From: Clostridiales bacterium
GTDB taxonomy: Bacteria; Bacillota; Clostridia; Oscillospirales; Acutalibacteraceae
DNA: 64,000 nucleotides
Reading direction: 5' to 3'
NCBI GenBank assembly: GCA_022800315.1
Contig: JAAWQC010000008.1
Span: 16,235 to 80,234 of the forward strand
The position numbers and the translations under genes are program-made. This document shows positions 52,486 to 60,594 of this stretch, one piece after another. The notes beneath the pieces are model-generated. The model had not been told where the DNA came from. It searched no databases and saw only the letters and a program-made list of their open reading frames with translations. The number at the start of each line of letters is the position of its first letter. Position 1 is the first letter of the stretch.

Positions 52486-52935
52486 ATGGCGGTTCTGCAG
52501 CTGCGGTATAACGGCGACGACATCCTGCGTAAAAGATGCCGGGAGGTGGAGACGGTGGACGACCGGGTGCGGCGGCAGCTGGACGACATGATGGACACTC
52601 TCCATGCCACCGACAACGGGGCGGCCCTGGCCGCGAATCAGGTGGGAATCCTGAGGCGGCTGGTGGTCATGGATATGGAGGGACGGACCCTGCGGCTGGT
52701 TAACCCGCGGATCCTTCGTTCCAGCGGCACCCAGGAGTGTATTGAAGGGTGCCTCAGCCTGCCCGGCCGGTATGGCAAAACCGTCCGGCCCCAAAAGGTG
52801 ACGGTGGCGGCCCTCGATGAATGGGGCAAGTCCCTTGTGCTCACCGGCGAAGGGGAACTGGCAAAGGGGTTCTGCCACGAGCTGGATCATCTGGACGGTA
52901 TCTGTTTCTGGGATAAGATCACCGGATGGATTTGA
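52486..52935 (+). CDS. def: peptide deformylase
   Basis: A 149-residue metalloenzyme that removes the formyl group from nascent proteins. Motif 1 is GAALAANQVGI (usual GxGLAAPQxG, here with Asn for Pro), motif 2 EGCLSLPG supplies the metal-binding Cys, and motif 3 HELDHLDGI supplies HExxH-type ligands as HELDH. Length fits the short type I/III enzymes. AGGAGGGCGG precedes the ATG. It is the last gene of the walJ-rlmH-def group, closed by a strong terminator. Motif 1 substitutions are tolerated in clostridial enzymes. Confidence 0.93.
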   Translation: MAVLQLRYNGDDILRKRCREVETVDDRVRRQLDDMMDTLHATDNGAALAANQVGILRRLVVMDMEGRTLRLVNPRILRSSGTQECIEGCLSLPGRYGKTVRPQKVTVAALDEWGKSLVLTGEGELAKGFCHELDHLDGICFWDKITGWI

Positions 52936-52936
52936 T

Positions 52937-52972
52937 AAACAGGGTTCCCGTCAAGTGACGGGAACCCTGTTT
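52937..52972. terminator. bidirectional Rho-independent terminator
   Basis: AAACAGGGTTCCCGTCA/TGACGGGAACCCTGTTT is a perfect 17-bp stem right after def and before the convergent HTH gene. Confidence 0.9.
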
Positions 52973-52988
52973 GCCTGATCATATCGTC

Positions 52989-53306
52989 TTACTCCAGGGG
53001 AAAGACGATGTCCCTGACAGGGATTCCATACAGAGCGCAAAGATCAAACAGGCAGTGGAGTGAAAAATCTTCGCCGTTTTCTATGTCCGTTAGGATGTTG
53101 GCGGAAATTCCCGTATAACGGGACAGCTCATCGACTGACCAGTTCTTCTTTTGCCGCAGCAGGATCAGGTTGTGCTGTATTTTATCCCAGTAGGCAGCAT
53201 TCGAATTCTTTATATTTATCTCCTTAAATTTATAACATATTATATCGCCTGATTTTAAGCTATACTTGTTAAAGAGGTGATAAAAAATGAATAAGGATAA
53301 AATCAT
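52989..53306 (-). CDS. XRE-type HTH regulator, start unclear
   Basis: The conserved part (about residues 40-105) is a small helix-turn-helix protein: LILLRQKKNWSVDELSRYTG, ISANILTDIENGEDFSLHCL and FDLCALYGIPVRDIVFP. The only ATG in frame is at 53306, but it has no ribosome site. The segment it adds is low-complexity, holds a TATAAT on the same strand and overlaps the divergent gene. A perfect AAGGAG lies further in, followed by ATA AAT ATA codons (53219-53211) and no ATG/GTG/TTG. The true product may start at an ATA codon (about 74 residues), or the gene has lost its start. AT-richer than neighbours. Confidence 0.55.
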   Translation of the reverse strand: MILSLFIFYHLFNKYSLKSGDIICYKFKEINIKNSNAAYWDKIQHNLILLRQKKNWSVDELSRYTGISANILTDIENGEDFSLHCLFDLCALYGIPVRDIVFPLE

Positions 53307-53505
53307 TATATACAGAAAAAGAAGGGCAAAGGGAGAGGATGGCTATAAAACTTTTTCTGTTCGAGTGAAAGAAGAAACGGTAATGGCGATGAATAATCTG
53401 GTGGATGAGAGCGGCTGTTCCCGCAATGAACTCGTCAACATTTTTCTTGAGTGGGGTATTACCCATTATCAGATTGAGGATGACGAATCGGAGGATACAA
53501 AATAA
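53287..53505 (+). CDS. ribbon-helix-helix (CopG/Arc-type) protein
   Basis: A 72-residue DNA-binding protein. KTFSVRVKEETVMAMNNLVD supplies the beta-strand and first helix and CSRNELVNIFLEWGI the second helix of an RHH fold, with acidic C-terminal residues. AAAGAGGTG precedes the ATG. It is divergent from the HTH gene at 52989 with promoters facing each other, an arrangement common to mobile-element or toxin-antitoxin regulators. AT-rich composition suggests acquisition. No partner toxin is next to it. Confidence 0.7.
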   Translation: MNKDKIIIYRKRRAKGEDGYKTFSVRVKEETVMAMNNLVDESGCSRNELVNIFLEWGITHYQIEDDESEDTK

Positions 53506-53543
53506 AAGATCGGTGGAATGTTTGATAGGATAAGCATCCACAA

Positions 53544-53575
53544 AAAAGGACGCGGCAACAATTGCCGCGTCCTTT
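53544..53575. terminator. bidirectional Rho-independent terminator
   Basis: AAAGGACGCGGCAA/TTGCCGCGTCCTTT with a tiny loop and flanking A/T runs, between the RHH gene and the convergent ABC permease. Confidence 0.88.
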
Positions 53576-53592
53576 GTCGTTATAGGGAAGCC

Positions 53593-54849
53593 TCAGGACT
53601 TCAGTGTGAACAGGTCTTTCAGCTTCAGCCGCTGGCCGTAGTGCAGCACCGAGGCTGAATACAGCCGGATAGAGATAACGGAAATCACCACGATGGCAAT
53701 CAAAAGGAACAGGATGGACAGCAGGATGTCCATCGCCGGTACCGTCTCGTTGAGCAGACGGAAAGGCATGACGAAGGGGGAGGTAAAGGGTATCAGCGCG
53801 GTGATGCGGCTGGCACTGGAACCGGGCATCATCAGCGGGAAATAGGCGAAGTAGAAGGAGATGATGCTGACCAGCACCGCGGGCATCATGGCGGAGTTCA
53901 GATCCTCGATCCGGCTGACCGTGGCGCCGCACACCGAGTTGAGCATGGCGTACAGGGCGAAGCCGAGAACGAAGTAGACCAGCACCAGCACCGCCGACAG
54001 GGGGGTGAAGGAAGACAGGGCCAGCGGCATGCCGCCGATGGTAAACCCGCTGGGAACCAGCAGGGCGAAGCTCAATCCTCCTACGATGAGGAACAGGGAC
54101 AGCTGGAGCAGGCCCAGTACCCCCATGGCAAGGCATTTACCCAGCAGGATATGGGAGGGCTTGGCGGAGACCACCAGCGTTTCCATCACACGGGAGGTCT
54201 TTTCCGACGCCACCGACATGGCGACGCTGTAGCCGTAGTAGTACACGGCGAAGAAGATGATCATGATCAGGACGATGCCGATCACATAACCCGACAGGTC
54301 CATTTTGGCGATGGTATTCAGGTTCAGCTGTACCTCGCCCAGCGCCATCTGGGCGGTTTCAGCGGGAACGCCCGCCGTGGTAAAGGCATTGGAAAGATAA
54401 ACGTTTTTGATGACCGACGCGATGGTATCGGTGGGGCCGCTGTTCATGAAATCGCTTACATACAGCTCCGCCTTCGGCAGGCCTCCGGCTTCGCCGGGAG
54501 CCACAACCACCACGAAGTTGTTTTTCTCTTCCTCGATTTCTGCACGATAGGCGTCCAGCTTCCCGCTTTCCCCCACGCGGTAGTCGGTGGAGGGATCGGC
54601 GGCGCCCAGTGCCTGGAGGGCGCCGGGAACGAGGCCCTCTTCATCGATGAAGTAGCAGACGCGGGATTTCTCGGCAGGCGCGGTGTTTTCCCCCGTGTCG
54701 TCGGAGCCGCTCCCCGCCATGTCCATAAACCGCGGTATGGCGCAGGCGATGACGATCAGTGCCAGCACCAGGATGGTGGTGATCTGAAAGGCTTTCTTAC
54801 GTACGCCGTCCCGCAGCGTGAAGCTAAATACGGTCAGGATGTCTTTCAT
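53593..54849 (-). CDS. natB: ABC-2 permease (NatB-like)
   Basis: A 418-residue membrane protein. One membrane segment near the N-terminus (TTILVLALIVIACAIPRFMD) is followed by a large external domain (residues about 45-185) and five further helices, with the conserved SVASEKTSRVMETLVVSAKP segment of NatB/YhaP-type exporters. In Bacillus NatAB exports sodium; other members handle peptides or lipids, so the substrate is open. Its start overlaps the ATPase stop by four bases. Transcription is from the promoter upstream of natA. Confidence 0.88.
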   Translation of the reverse strand: MKDILTVFSFTLRDGVRKKAFQITTILVLALIVIACAIPRFMDMAGSGSDDTGENTAPAEKSRVCYFIDEEGLVPGALQALGAADPSTDYRVGESGKLDAYRAEIEEEKNNFVVVVAPGEAGGLPKAELYVSDFMNSGPTDTIASVIKNVYLSNAFTTAGVPAETAQMALGEVQLNLNTIAKMDLSGYVIGIVLIMIIFFAVYYYGYSVAMSVASEKTSRVMETLVVSAKPSHILLGKCLAMGVLGLLQLSLFLIVGGLSFALLVPSGFTIGGMPLALSSFTPLSAVLVLVYFVLGFALYAMLNSVCGATVSRIEDLNSAMMPAVLVSIISFYFAYFPLMMPGSSASRITALIPFTSPFVMPFRLLNETVPAMDILLSILFLLIAIVVISVISIRLYSASVLHYGQRLKLKDLFTLKS

Positions 54850-55742
54850 TCCGCTTCACCCACCTTTTCCACAAAGATTTCATGCAGGGAGGGTTCCCGT
54901 ATTTCGAACCGTTCGGGATAGATTCCCTGATCGACCAGGGCCTTTAGAAAGCCGTGGGCCGATTCGTCCCCGTTCATTTTAAATTCACAGCCCCCGGCTG
55001 TTTTCTCGATCAGGCGCAGGCCGAAACGCTCCGCCTCTGCCGTGACGTCCTGTCGGCAGCTCACCGACAGGTTGGTGTGGCCGTAGCCCGCTTTGATGTC
55101 GTGCAGGTTGCCCTGCAGCACCGTTCTGCCCCGCTTGAGGATCAGCAGATCGCGGCAGTATTCCTCTACCGTAGCCATCTGGTGGCTGGACATGATGATG
55201 GTTTTGTTGTCCGCAATCAGTTCTCCGATCACGCTTTTAAACACCTCGGCGTTGATGGGGTCCAGCCCGCTGAACGGCTCGTCGAGGAAGATCAGCTCGG
55301 GGTCGTGGATGATGGTGGCGATCAGCTGGATTTTCTGCTGATTGCCTTTGGAGAGCTTCTCCGCCAGCATCTGCTTATACTCGGTCACTCCGAGGCGCTC
55401 CAGCCAGCGGTCGGCGGAAGCGGCGGCGTCCTTACGGCTCATGCCCCGCAGCACGCCGAAATAAATCAGCTGTTCCGATACCTTTACCTTGGGATAGATG
55501 CCCCGTTCCTCCGGCATATAACCGAAACGGACGGTGTCGCGGCGGATGGGCCCGCCATTCCAGGTGATTTCGCCCTCATCCCGGTCCATCACGCCCAAAA
55601 TCATGCGGATGGTGGTGGTCTTTCCAGCGCCGTTGGTGCCGATCAGTCCGAACACGCCGGGCTGATCCATGGAAAAACTGAGGTTGTCCACGGCTTTTTT
55701 ATCGCCGAAGGATTTACTGACGTTTTTGACCAGCAGTCCCAT
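54846..55742 (-). CDS. natA: ABC transporter ATPase (NatA-like)
   Basis: A 298-residue ATPase with Walker A GTNGAGKTT, signature LSKGNQQK (a common NatA variant), Walker B LIFLDEPFSGLDP and H-loop MSSHQM. The C-terminal 80-residue extension (SLHEIFVEKVGE) is typical of NatA/YhaQ proteins. The ATG at 55742 is preferred over one 12 bases upstream that abuts AAAGGA. It forms an ATGA-coupled pair with natB and has a consensus promoter divergent from the epimerase gene. Confidence 0.9.
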   Translation of the reverse strand: MGLLVKNVSKSFGDKKAVDNLSFSMDQPGVFGLIGTNGAGKTTTIRMILGVMDRDEGEITWNGGPIRRDTVRFGYMPEERGIYPKVKVSEQLIYFGVLRGMSRKDAAASADRWLERLGVTEYKQMLAEKLSKGNQQKIQLIATIIHDPELIFLDEPFSGLDPINAEVFKSVIGELIADNKTIIMSSHQMATVEEYCRDLLILKRGRTVLQGNLHDIKAGYGHTNLSVSCRQDVTAEAERFGLRLIEKTAGGCEFKMNGDESAHGFLKALVDQGIYPERFEIREPSLHEIFVEKVGEAE

Positions 55743-55807
55743 TATCCTGTTCATTCCTTTCTAGAGGCCAGGGTATTGTGCCTTATTTGCTGAGGGTATT
55801 CCCGTTT

Positions 55808-55836
55808 ATTATAAAGCACAGCCTCTCTTCTGGCAA
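55808..55836 (-). promoter_or_regulatory. sigma-A promoter of natAB
   Basis: On the minus strand TTGCCA (55831-55836) and TATAAT (55808-55813) are 17 bases apart, about 65 bases upstream of natA. Confidence 0.7.
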
Positions 55837-55855
55837 CAAAAATCGGAGGGCCGTA

Positions 55856-55883
55856 TTGACAGCCCCCCTCCCGGCGATATAAT
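55856..55883 (+). promoter_or_regulatory. sigma-A promoter of AGE epimerase gene, with leader hairpin
   Basis: TTGACA (55856-55861) and TATAAT (55878-55883) are 16 bases apart. A hairpin in the leader (GTGCC/GGCAC around CGCCGCGGCA, 55892-55911) ends in CCCCTA, resembling the end of the TAGGGG-type repeat at 4154. Confidence 0.75.
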
Positions 55884-55936
55884 GAAGGGGAAAGTGCCCG
55901 CCGCGGCAGGCACCCCTACAGAAAGGCGGAGGACGT

Positions 55937-57157
55937 ATGAACAGGGAGACCTTCGGCAAATACCGCAGATTTTATCGGGAGCAGCTGCTGGACAACTGCA
56001 TCCCCTTCTGGCTGAACAGCGACATGCCGGACCGCGCCTGCGGCGGCTACATCACCTCGGTGGATCGGCAGGGAAAAAGCTATAACGACGACAAATCGGT
56101 GTGGTTCCAGGGGAGGGGCCTGTGGACCTTCTCCATGCTGTGCAATCGTTACGGCGTACGGGATGAATGGCTGCAGGCCGCAAAGCTCGGCAAGGATTTT
56201 CTGGAAAAATACTGCGTGGATACCGACGGGCGGATGTTTTTCCAGGTGACCCGGGACGGCCGGCCGCTGCGCAAGCGCCGGTACCTGTATTCCGAGAGCT
56301 TTTACGTGGTGGGCATGGCGGAATACGCGCTGGCCACCGGCGACGAGGACGCGCTGAAAAAGGCGGAGGACTGCTTCGAGAAGATGCTGTCCCTGTACCG
56401 CGACCCCGCCTCTGATCCCTATAAAATCACGCCCAAGGGCTACAGCGAGACCCGCAGCGAACGGGCGGTGGCGGTACCCATGGTGCTGGTAAGCGGCGCG
56501 CAGCTGCTGCGCCGCTGCGACCCTCAGCGGGCGGATTACTACTCGCAGATCACGCGGGAAATGGCGAACGACATCTTCACCTACCATTACAAACCGGAGA
56601 AGGAGTGCGTGCTGGAAACGGTGCTGTCCGACGGCTCCACCGTGGATACCCCTGCCGGCCGCACCATCAATCCGGGACATTCCATCGAAAATTCCTGGTT
56701 CCTGATGAACGAGGCGGCCTATTCGGGCGATCGGGAGCTGCTGGAAAAAGCGCTGAACATCCTCAACTGGTCCCTGCGGCGGGGCTGGGACGGGGAGCAC
56801 GGCGGTATTGTATATTTTACCGATGTGGACGGACGCCCCTGCGAACAGCTGGAGTGGGATATGAAGCTGTGGTGGGTGCACAACGAGGCGCTGATCGGCC
56901 TGCTCATGGCCTACGGCCTCACCGGCGACGACAGCTACTGGAAGCAGTTTGAGGAGATGCACGAGTACGCCTTCTCCCACTTTGCGGATAAGGAATACGG
57001 GGAATGGTACGGCTACCTGCATCGGGACGGCACCGTTTCCCATACCCAGAAGGGCTCCATGTGGAAGGGGCCGTACCATCTGCCCCGCTGCCTGATGACC
57101 TGCGAACAGCTCCTCGGCATGCTGGAGGAGGGAAAGCCCGTTTCCCCCGTTTTGTAA
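55937..57157 (+). CDS. AGE-family epimerase/isomerase
   Basis: A 406-residue (alpha/alpha)6-barrel protein of the N-acylglucosamine 2-epimerase family. Recognisable segments are DKSVWFQGRGLWTFSMLCNR (about residues 52-71), SESFYVVGMAEYA, NPGHSIENSWFLMNEAAYSG with the conserved His, and the C-terminal MKLWWVHNEALIGLLMAYGL. The members interconvert GlcNAc/ManNAc or cellobiose-type sugars; the specific substrate is not set by these motifs. GGCGGAGGACG precedes the ATG. Monocistronic, with its own promoter and a shared terminator. Confidence 0.92.
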   Translation: MNRETFGKYRRFYREQLLDNCIPFWLNSDMPDRACGGYITSVDRQGKSYNDDKSVWFQGRGLWTFSMLCNRYGVRDEWLQAAKLGKDFLEKYCVDTDGRMFFQVTRDGRPLRKRRYLYSESFYVVGMAEYALATGDEDALKKAEDCFEKMLSLYRDPASDPYKITPKGYSETRSERAVAVPMVLVSGAQLLRRCDPQRADYYSQITREMANDIFTYHYKPEKECVLETVLSDGSTVDTPAGRTINPGHSIENSWFLMNEAAYSGDRELLEKALNILNWSLRRGWDGEHGGIVYFTDVDGRPCEQLEWDMKLWWVHNEALIGLLMAYGLTGDDSYWKQFEEMHEYAFSHFADKEYGEWYGYLHRDGTVSHTQKGSMWKGPYHLPRCLMTCEQLLGMLEEGKPVSPVL

Positions 57158-57170
57158 GGTACCAGCAGCG

Positions 57171-57204
57171 TAAAAACTCCCGGCGCCATTGACGCCGGGA
57201 GTTT
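57171..57204. terminator. bidirectional Rho-independent terminator
   Basis: AAAACTCCCGGCG/CGCCGGGAGTTTT stem between the convergent epimerase and lipoprotein genes. Confidence 0.9.
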
Positions 57205-57212
57205 TCTGCCGG

Positions 57213-58019
57213 TTACGGCGATGATTCCCCGAGGGGGACGGTGAGCTCTTCCGTGACTGGCTGTTCGTCCGCTGCCGTATAGCGGATGGTCAGGGTGAAG
57301 CCCATATCCGAACTGTTGATGACGACGTTCTCCACCGTAAAAGCGGGAGGGGAATCGCCGTAGAGATCCTCCAGATGCTCCTTTACACACTGGTCCGCGT
57401 ATCCGTCGCTGATGGCGGGGACCGCCAACCCTGTGAACTGCCCCACGTTGGGGGCCGCATATTCCGTAATTACGCCGTCGTCCCGGATGGTTACAAAGAT
57501 GGTGTCGGAGCTGGGATACGTCTGCACATACCGGGAATAACGGTAGGTGGTCAGCCCGCTGTCGTCATCCCTGGAATCGTTCACGGCGGTGTAGTTGTCG
57601 AAATCCAGCTTTCTCCACAGAAAAGCCTCCGCGATGGCGCGGCGGTCGTCCTGTGTGACCCCGGTGCAGCCCTCCGGCAGCTCCACGGCAGCGGTATTAC
57701 TCAGAGCTGTCTCCGACAGCCGGTAGCCCACACAGTCGCCGGTTCCCTTTTTCACCAGGAAGAGGCTCCCCGCTTCATTTTGCAGTGTGTCGGCGTCCAC
57801 CGCGTAAGCCCATTCCTCCGGCTGTTCCGCGGTGGACAGGGAGCCGATATCCACCGGGATATCGGCGGCGGAGGCAAAGGCCTCCACAAGCGGGTCGGCC
57901 GGCTCGACGCCGGTGCTCGCATCCGGGTCGATCGCCGGCTTTTGCTGGCAGGAGGTAAAGAGCAGGCTGGCCATAAGCGGTATCAGGGCAAGCACGGCTA
58001 GGGGTGTTATTCGTTTCAT
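57213..58019 (-). CDS. lipoprotein of unknown function
   Basis: A 268-residue lipoprotein. The signal peptide MKRITPLAVLALIPLMASLL ends in lipobox FTSC (Cys24), followed by an acidic linker. The mature part alternates beta-like segments and two stretches (VTQDDRRAIAEAFLWRKLDF, SDGYADQCVKEHLEDLYGDS) that could be repeats of a PepSY/YcdB-like unit. No enzyme motif is present. GGAGGTAACCG precedes the ATG. It has its own promoter. Function is unknown; a surface sensor or protease-inhibitor type role would be speculation. Confidence 0.7.
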   Translation of the reverse strand: MKRITPLAVLALIPLMASLLFTSCQQKPAIDPDASTGVEPADPLVEAFASAADIPVDIGSLSTAEQPEEWAYAVDADTLQNEAGSLFLVKKGTGDCVGYRLSETALSNTAAVELPEGCTGVTQDDRRAIAEAFLWRKLDFDNYTAVNDSRDDDSGLTTYRYSRYVQTYPSSDTIFVTIRDDGVITEYAAPNVGQFTGLAVPAISDGYADQCVKEHLEDLYGDSPPAFTVENVVINSSDMGFTLTIRYTAADEQPVTEELTVPLGESSP

Positions 58020-58069
58020 ACGGTTACCTCCGTTAATATTGTACCGGTACGCCTTCTTTTATTAAGTGT

Positions 58070-58099
58070 ATAGTAGCATAACATCCGGTTTGCTGTAAA
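58070..58099 (-). promoter_or_regulatory. promoter of lipoprotein gene
   Basis: On the minus strand TTTACA (58094-58099) and TACTAT (58070-58075) are 18 bases apart, about 50 bases upstream of the start. Confidence 0.5.
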
Positions 58100-58361
58100 G
58101 AAATAACGCTGTCAGAATTACACCGGCCGGATGACAAAATCGTTTGACAGACAGGAATTTTATACGGCAAACGATACGATCTGAATACAGAGGAAGCGGG
58201 GGAGTTATCCGTATGGCGGCACCAGCGGGTACATTTTAAAAACCGCTCGTAAGCAAACCAGAGGAAAAACGAGGATAGCGGAGAATAGGGGAGGAATTCC
58301 GGCGCAAACAGGGGGTAAATGCGGATAAATGCGTGTTTTTTCGAAAAAATCCCGAAATATC
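58100..58361. other. intergenic region, nothing recognised
   Basis: No gene or clear motif. A TTGACA at 58144-58149 has no matching -10. The stretch is AT-richer and probably only separates the divergent transcripts. Confidence 0.4.
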
Positions 58362-58390
58362 TTGACATTTCGATGGTTATCCCCTATAGT
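58362..58390 (+). promoter_or_regulatory. sigma-A promoter of potABCD
   Basis: TTGACA (58362-58367) and TATAGT (58385-58390) at exactly 17 bases: the best promoter match in the window. The predicted transcript starts near 58397, about 230 bases before potA. Confidence 0.85.
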
Positions 58391-58396
58391 AAAGTT

Positions 58397-58627
58397 CGCT
58401 GCCCTCGGGGTCGCCGGCGGACACGGTGAAACAGCCGGAAAGACGGGGCTGAGGGGTATGCATCTAGTAAGTCAAAGCGGCATCAACGCAGCGCCGCAGC
58501 CGATCGCTGTCCATCGCCATTGGGGTGTACGGCGGCACGGCTGTGAAAAACCCTTTGCGGAGGGCGTTGTCAGAGAGGCCGCGGCCCGTGCGATACGCAC
58601 CGGGCTCACTGCCGCAAAGGGGGATGC
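58397..58627 (+). promoter_or_regulatory. structured potABCD leader, candidate riboswitch
   Basis: A leader of about 230 bases with several stems. Near the 5' end are CCCTC/GAGGG (58402-58406/58451-58455) around CCGGC/GCCGG. In the middle is CAGCCG/CGGCTG (58497-58502/58538-58543). A long 3' stem CCCTTTGCGG/CCGCAAAGGG (58551-58560/58612-58621) encloses a strong hairpin GTGCG-ATA-CGCAC. The 3' arm contains the potA Shine-Dalgarno AAAGGGGG, so the stem could switch translation. It does not match any riboswitch class I can recall. Confidence 0.45.
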
Positions 58628-58631
58628 ATGA
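58458..58631 (+). CDS. possible 57-residue leader ORF upstream of potA
   Basis: An ATG at 58458, two bases after GAGGGG, opens a 57-codon frame ([20 protein letters not shown] at the start, [11 protein letters not shown] at the end). Its TGA overlaps the potA ATG as ATGA. The overlap hints at translational coupling, but third-position GC is lower than in true genes here and the same bases form strong RNA stems. More likely a by-product of the structured leader. Confidence 0.2.
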   Translation: MHLVSQSGINAAPQPIAVHRHWGVRRHGCEKPFAEGVVREAAARAIRTGLTAAKGDA

Positions 58632-59776
58632 TGGAAAATGAAATCATACGCTTACAGAACATTGCCGTATCGTTTGACGGTGAGCGGGTGCTGGACGATC
58701 TGAGTCTGAGCATCCGCGACGGAGAATTTGTCACCCTGCTGGGGCCATCGGGCTGCGGCAAGACGACAACGCTGAGGATCATCGGCGGCTTCGTCACACC
58801 GGACGCGGGCGATGTTTTTTTTGACGGTAAACGGGTCAACGACCTGCCAGCCCACAAGCGGCGGGTCAACACCATCTTCCAGCGCTACGCCCTGTTCCCG
58901 CATCTGAACGTGTACGAAAACGTGGCTTTCGGCATGCGGGTGCAGAAAAAGAAGAACGCCGAGATACGTCAGACGGTGGAACGGATGCTGGAGCTGGTCA
59001 ACCTGAAAGGGTTCGAAAAACGGGGGGTGGGCACCCTGTCCGGCGGCCAGCAGCAGCGGGTGGCTATCGCCCGCGCCCTGGCCAACAATCCCAGCGTGCT
59101 GCTGCTGGACGAACCGCTGTCCGCCCTCGATCTCAAGCTGCGCAAGGACATGCAGGGCGAACTGAAGAATATACAGAAGAGCCTGGGGATCACCTTCCTG
59201 TACGTCACCCACGACCAGGAGGAAGCGCTGTCCCTGTCCGACACCATCGTGGTGATGGACGGCGGCCGCATCCAGCAGATCGGGTCCCCCCAGGATATCT
59301 ATAACGAGCCGGAGAACGCCTTTGTGGCCGATTTTATCGGGGAAAGCAACATCCTCGACGGCATCATGCACGAGGACTATCTGGTGGAGTTTTTCGGCCG
59401 CCGCTTTAAATGCCTCGATGCGGGCTTCGGCCCCCGCGAGCCGGTGGATGTGGTCATCCGTCCCGAGGACATCGACATTGTGGAACCGGAGAAGGGCCAT
59501 CTGACCGGCACCGTGACCAGCGTCACCTTCAAGGGGGTGCACTACGAGACCATCGTCGATTTTAAGGGTTTCAAATGGATGATCCAGACCACCGATTTCC
59601 ACGGAGAGGGCAGCGTCATCGGCATTGTGCTCAACCCCGAGGACATCCACATCATGAAAAAGTCGGCGTATTCGGGCCAGTTCGGCGACTACAGCTCCTA
59701 TTCGGAGGAGTTCGACGAGATGGCCGACCCCGACATCGACCTCACCCAGGAGGACGGGGGAGGGGAAGAGGAATGA
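58628..59776 (+). CDS. potA: spermidine/putrescine ABC transporter ATPase
   Basis: A 382-residue importer ATPase. Walker [10 protein letters not shown] (about residues 39-47), Q-loop [19 protein letters not shown], signature LSGGQQQR, Walker [12 protein letters not shown] and H-loop VTHDQEEAL are complete. The C-terminal TOBE-type regulatory domain ([19 protein letters not shown]) identifies the PotA group. The last 35 residues are acidic. ATGATG at 58628 offers two starts; AAAGGGGG fits both. The stop overlaps the potB start (ATGA). It opens the potABCD operon. Confidence 0.95.
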   Translation: MMENEIIRLQNIAVSFDGERVLDDLSLSIRDGEFVTLLGPSGCGKTTTLRIIGGFVTPDAGDVFFDGKRVNDLPAHKRRVNTIFQRYALFPHLNVYENVAFGMRVQKKKNAEIRQTVERMLELVNLKGFEKRGVGTLSGGQQQRVAIARALANNPSVLLLDEPLSALDLKLRKDMQGELKNIQKSLGITFLYVTHDQEEALSLSDTIVVMDGGRIQQIGSPQDIYNEPENAFVADFIGESNILDGIMHEDYLVEFFGRRFKCLDAGFGPREPVDVVIRPEDIDIVEPEKGHLTGTVTSVTFKGVHYETIVDFKGFKWMIQTTDFHGEGSVIGIVLNPEDIHIMKKSAYSGQFGDYSSYSEEFDEMADPDIDLTQEDGGGEEE

Positions 59777-60594
59777 TGAAATCCCGCTCCGCCGCCGCGC
59801 CCTTCGGCATCTGGATGACCCTCTTCACCATCGTGCCGCTGGGCATCGTGGTGTGGTACGCCTTTACCGACAAGTCGGGGGCCTTTACCTTCGACAATAT
59901 CCGCGCCATCGGGGATTACGCCGGCACCTTCCTCAGTTCCGTCGCCATGGGGGCCATCGCCACCGTGATCTGCCTCGTCCTCGCCTATCCGCTGGCCTTC
60001 AGCATCTCGCGGGCCAGCGAGCGGGCCCAGCAGACCATGGTGATGATCATCATGCTGCCCATGTGGATGAACTTCCTGCTGCGCACCTACGCGTGGATGT
60101 CCCTGCTGGAAAACAACGGCTTCATCAACCAGCTGCTGGGCCTTATCGGCCTGGGGCCGGTCAATATGATCAATACCTCCGGCGCGGTGGTGCTGGGCAT
60201 GGTCTATAACTTCCTGCCCTTTATGGTGTTGCCCCTGTACTCCGTGATGGTGAAAATCGACGTCCGGGTGATCGAGGCGGCCCAGGACCTGGGTGCCAAC
60301 AGCCTGCAGGTGCTGCGCCGTGTGCTGCTGCCCCTGTCCGTACCGGGTATCGTCACCGGCATCACCATGGTGTTCGTCCCCGCGGTGAGCACCTTCGTCA
60401 TCTCCAAGCTGCTGGGAGGCGGCAAACAGATGATGATCGGCGATTTTATCGAGATGTTCTTCCTCGGCAACGCCCCCAACTACAACGTGGGAGCGGCGCT
60501 GTCCCTGGTGCTCATGATCCTCATCCTCATCTGCATGGGGATCATGAATCTGGTGGACAAGGACGACGAGGACGGAGGAGGGCTGATGGTATGA
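59773..60594 (+). CDS. potB: polyamine ABC transporter permease PotB
   Basis: A 273-residue membrane protein with six predicted helices. The inner-loop EAA motif reads [20 protein letters not shown] (about residues 168-187), as in PotB/PotH-type permeases. It also shows [20 protein letters not shown], a conserved PotB stretch. The start overlaps potA by four bases, and potC overlaps its end likewise. With PotC it forms the channel for spermidine/putrescine. Confidence 0.95.
   Translation: MMKSRSAAAPFGIWMTLFTIVPLGIVVWYAFTDKSGAFTFDNIRAIGDYAGTFLSSVAMGAIATVICLVLAYPLAFSISRASERAQQTMVMIIMLPMWMNFLLRTYAWMSLLENNGFINQLLGLIGLGPVNMINTSGAVVLGMVYNFLPFMVLPLYSVMVKIDVRVIEAAQDLGANSLQVLRRVLLPLSVPGIVTGITMVFVPAVSTFVISKLLGGGKQMMIGDFIEMFFLGNAPNYNVGAALSLVLMILILICMGIMNLVDKDDEDGGGLMV

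Noticed and set aside
58397..58627. Known riboswitch classes (TPP, cobalamin, c-di-GMP-I, guanidine-I, THF, preQ1)
   Set aside because: The core sequences that define these classes, as far as I remember them, are not present in the leader.
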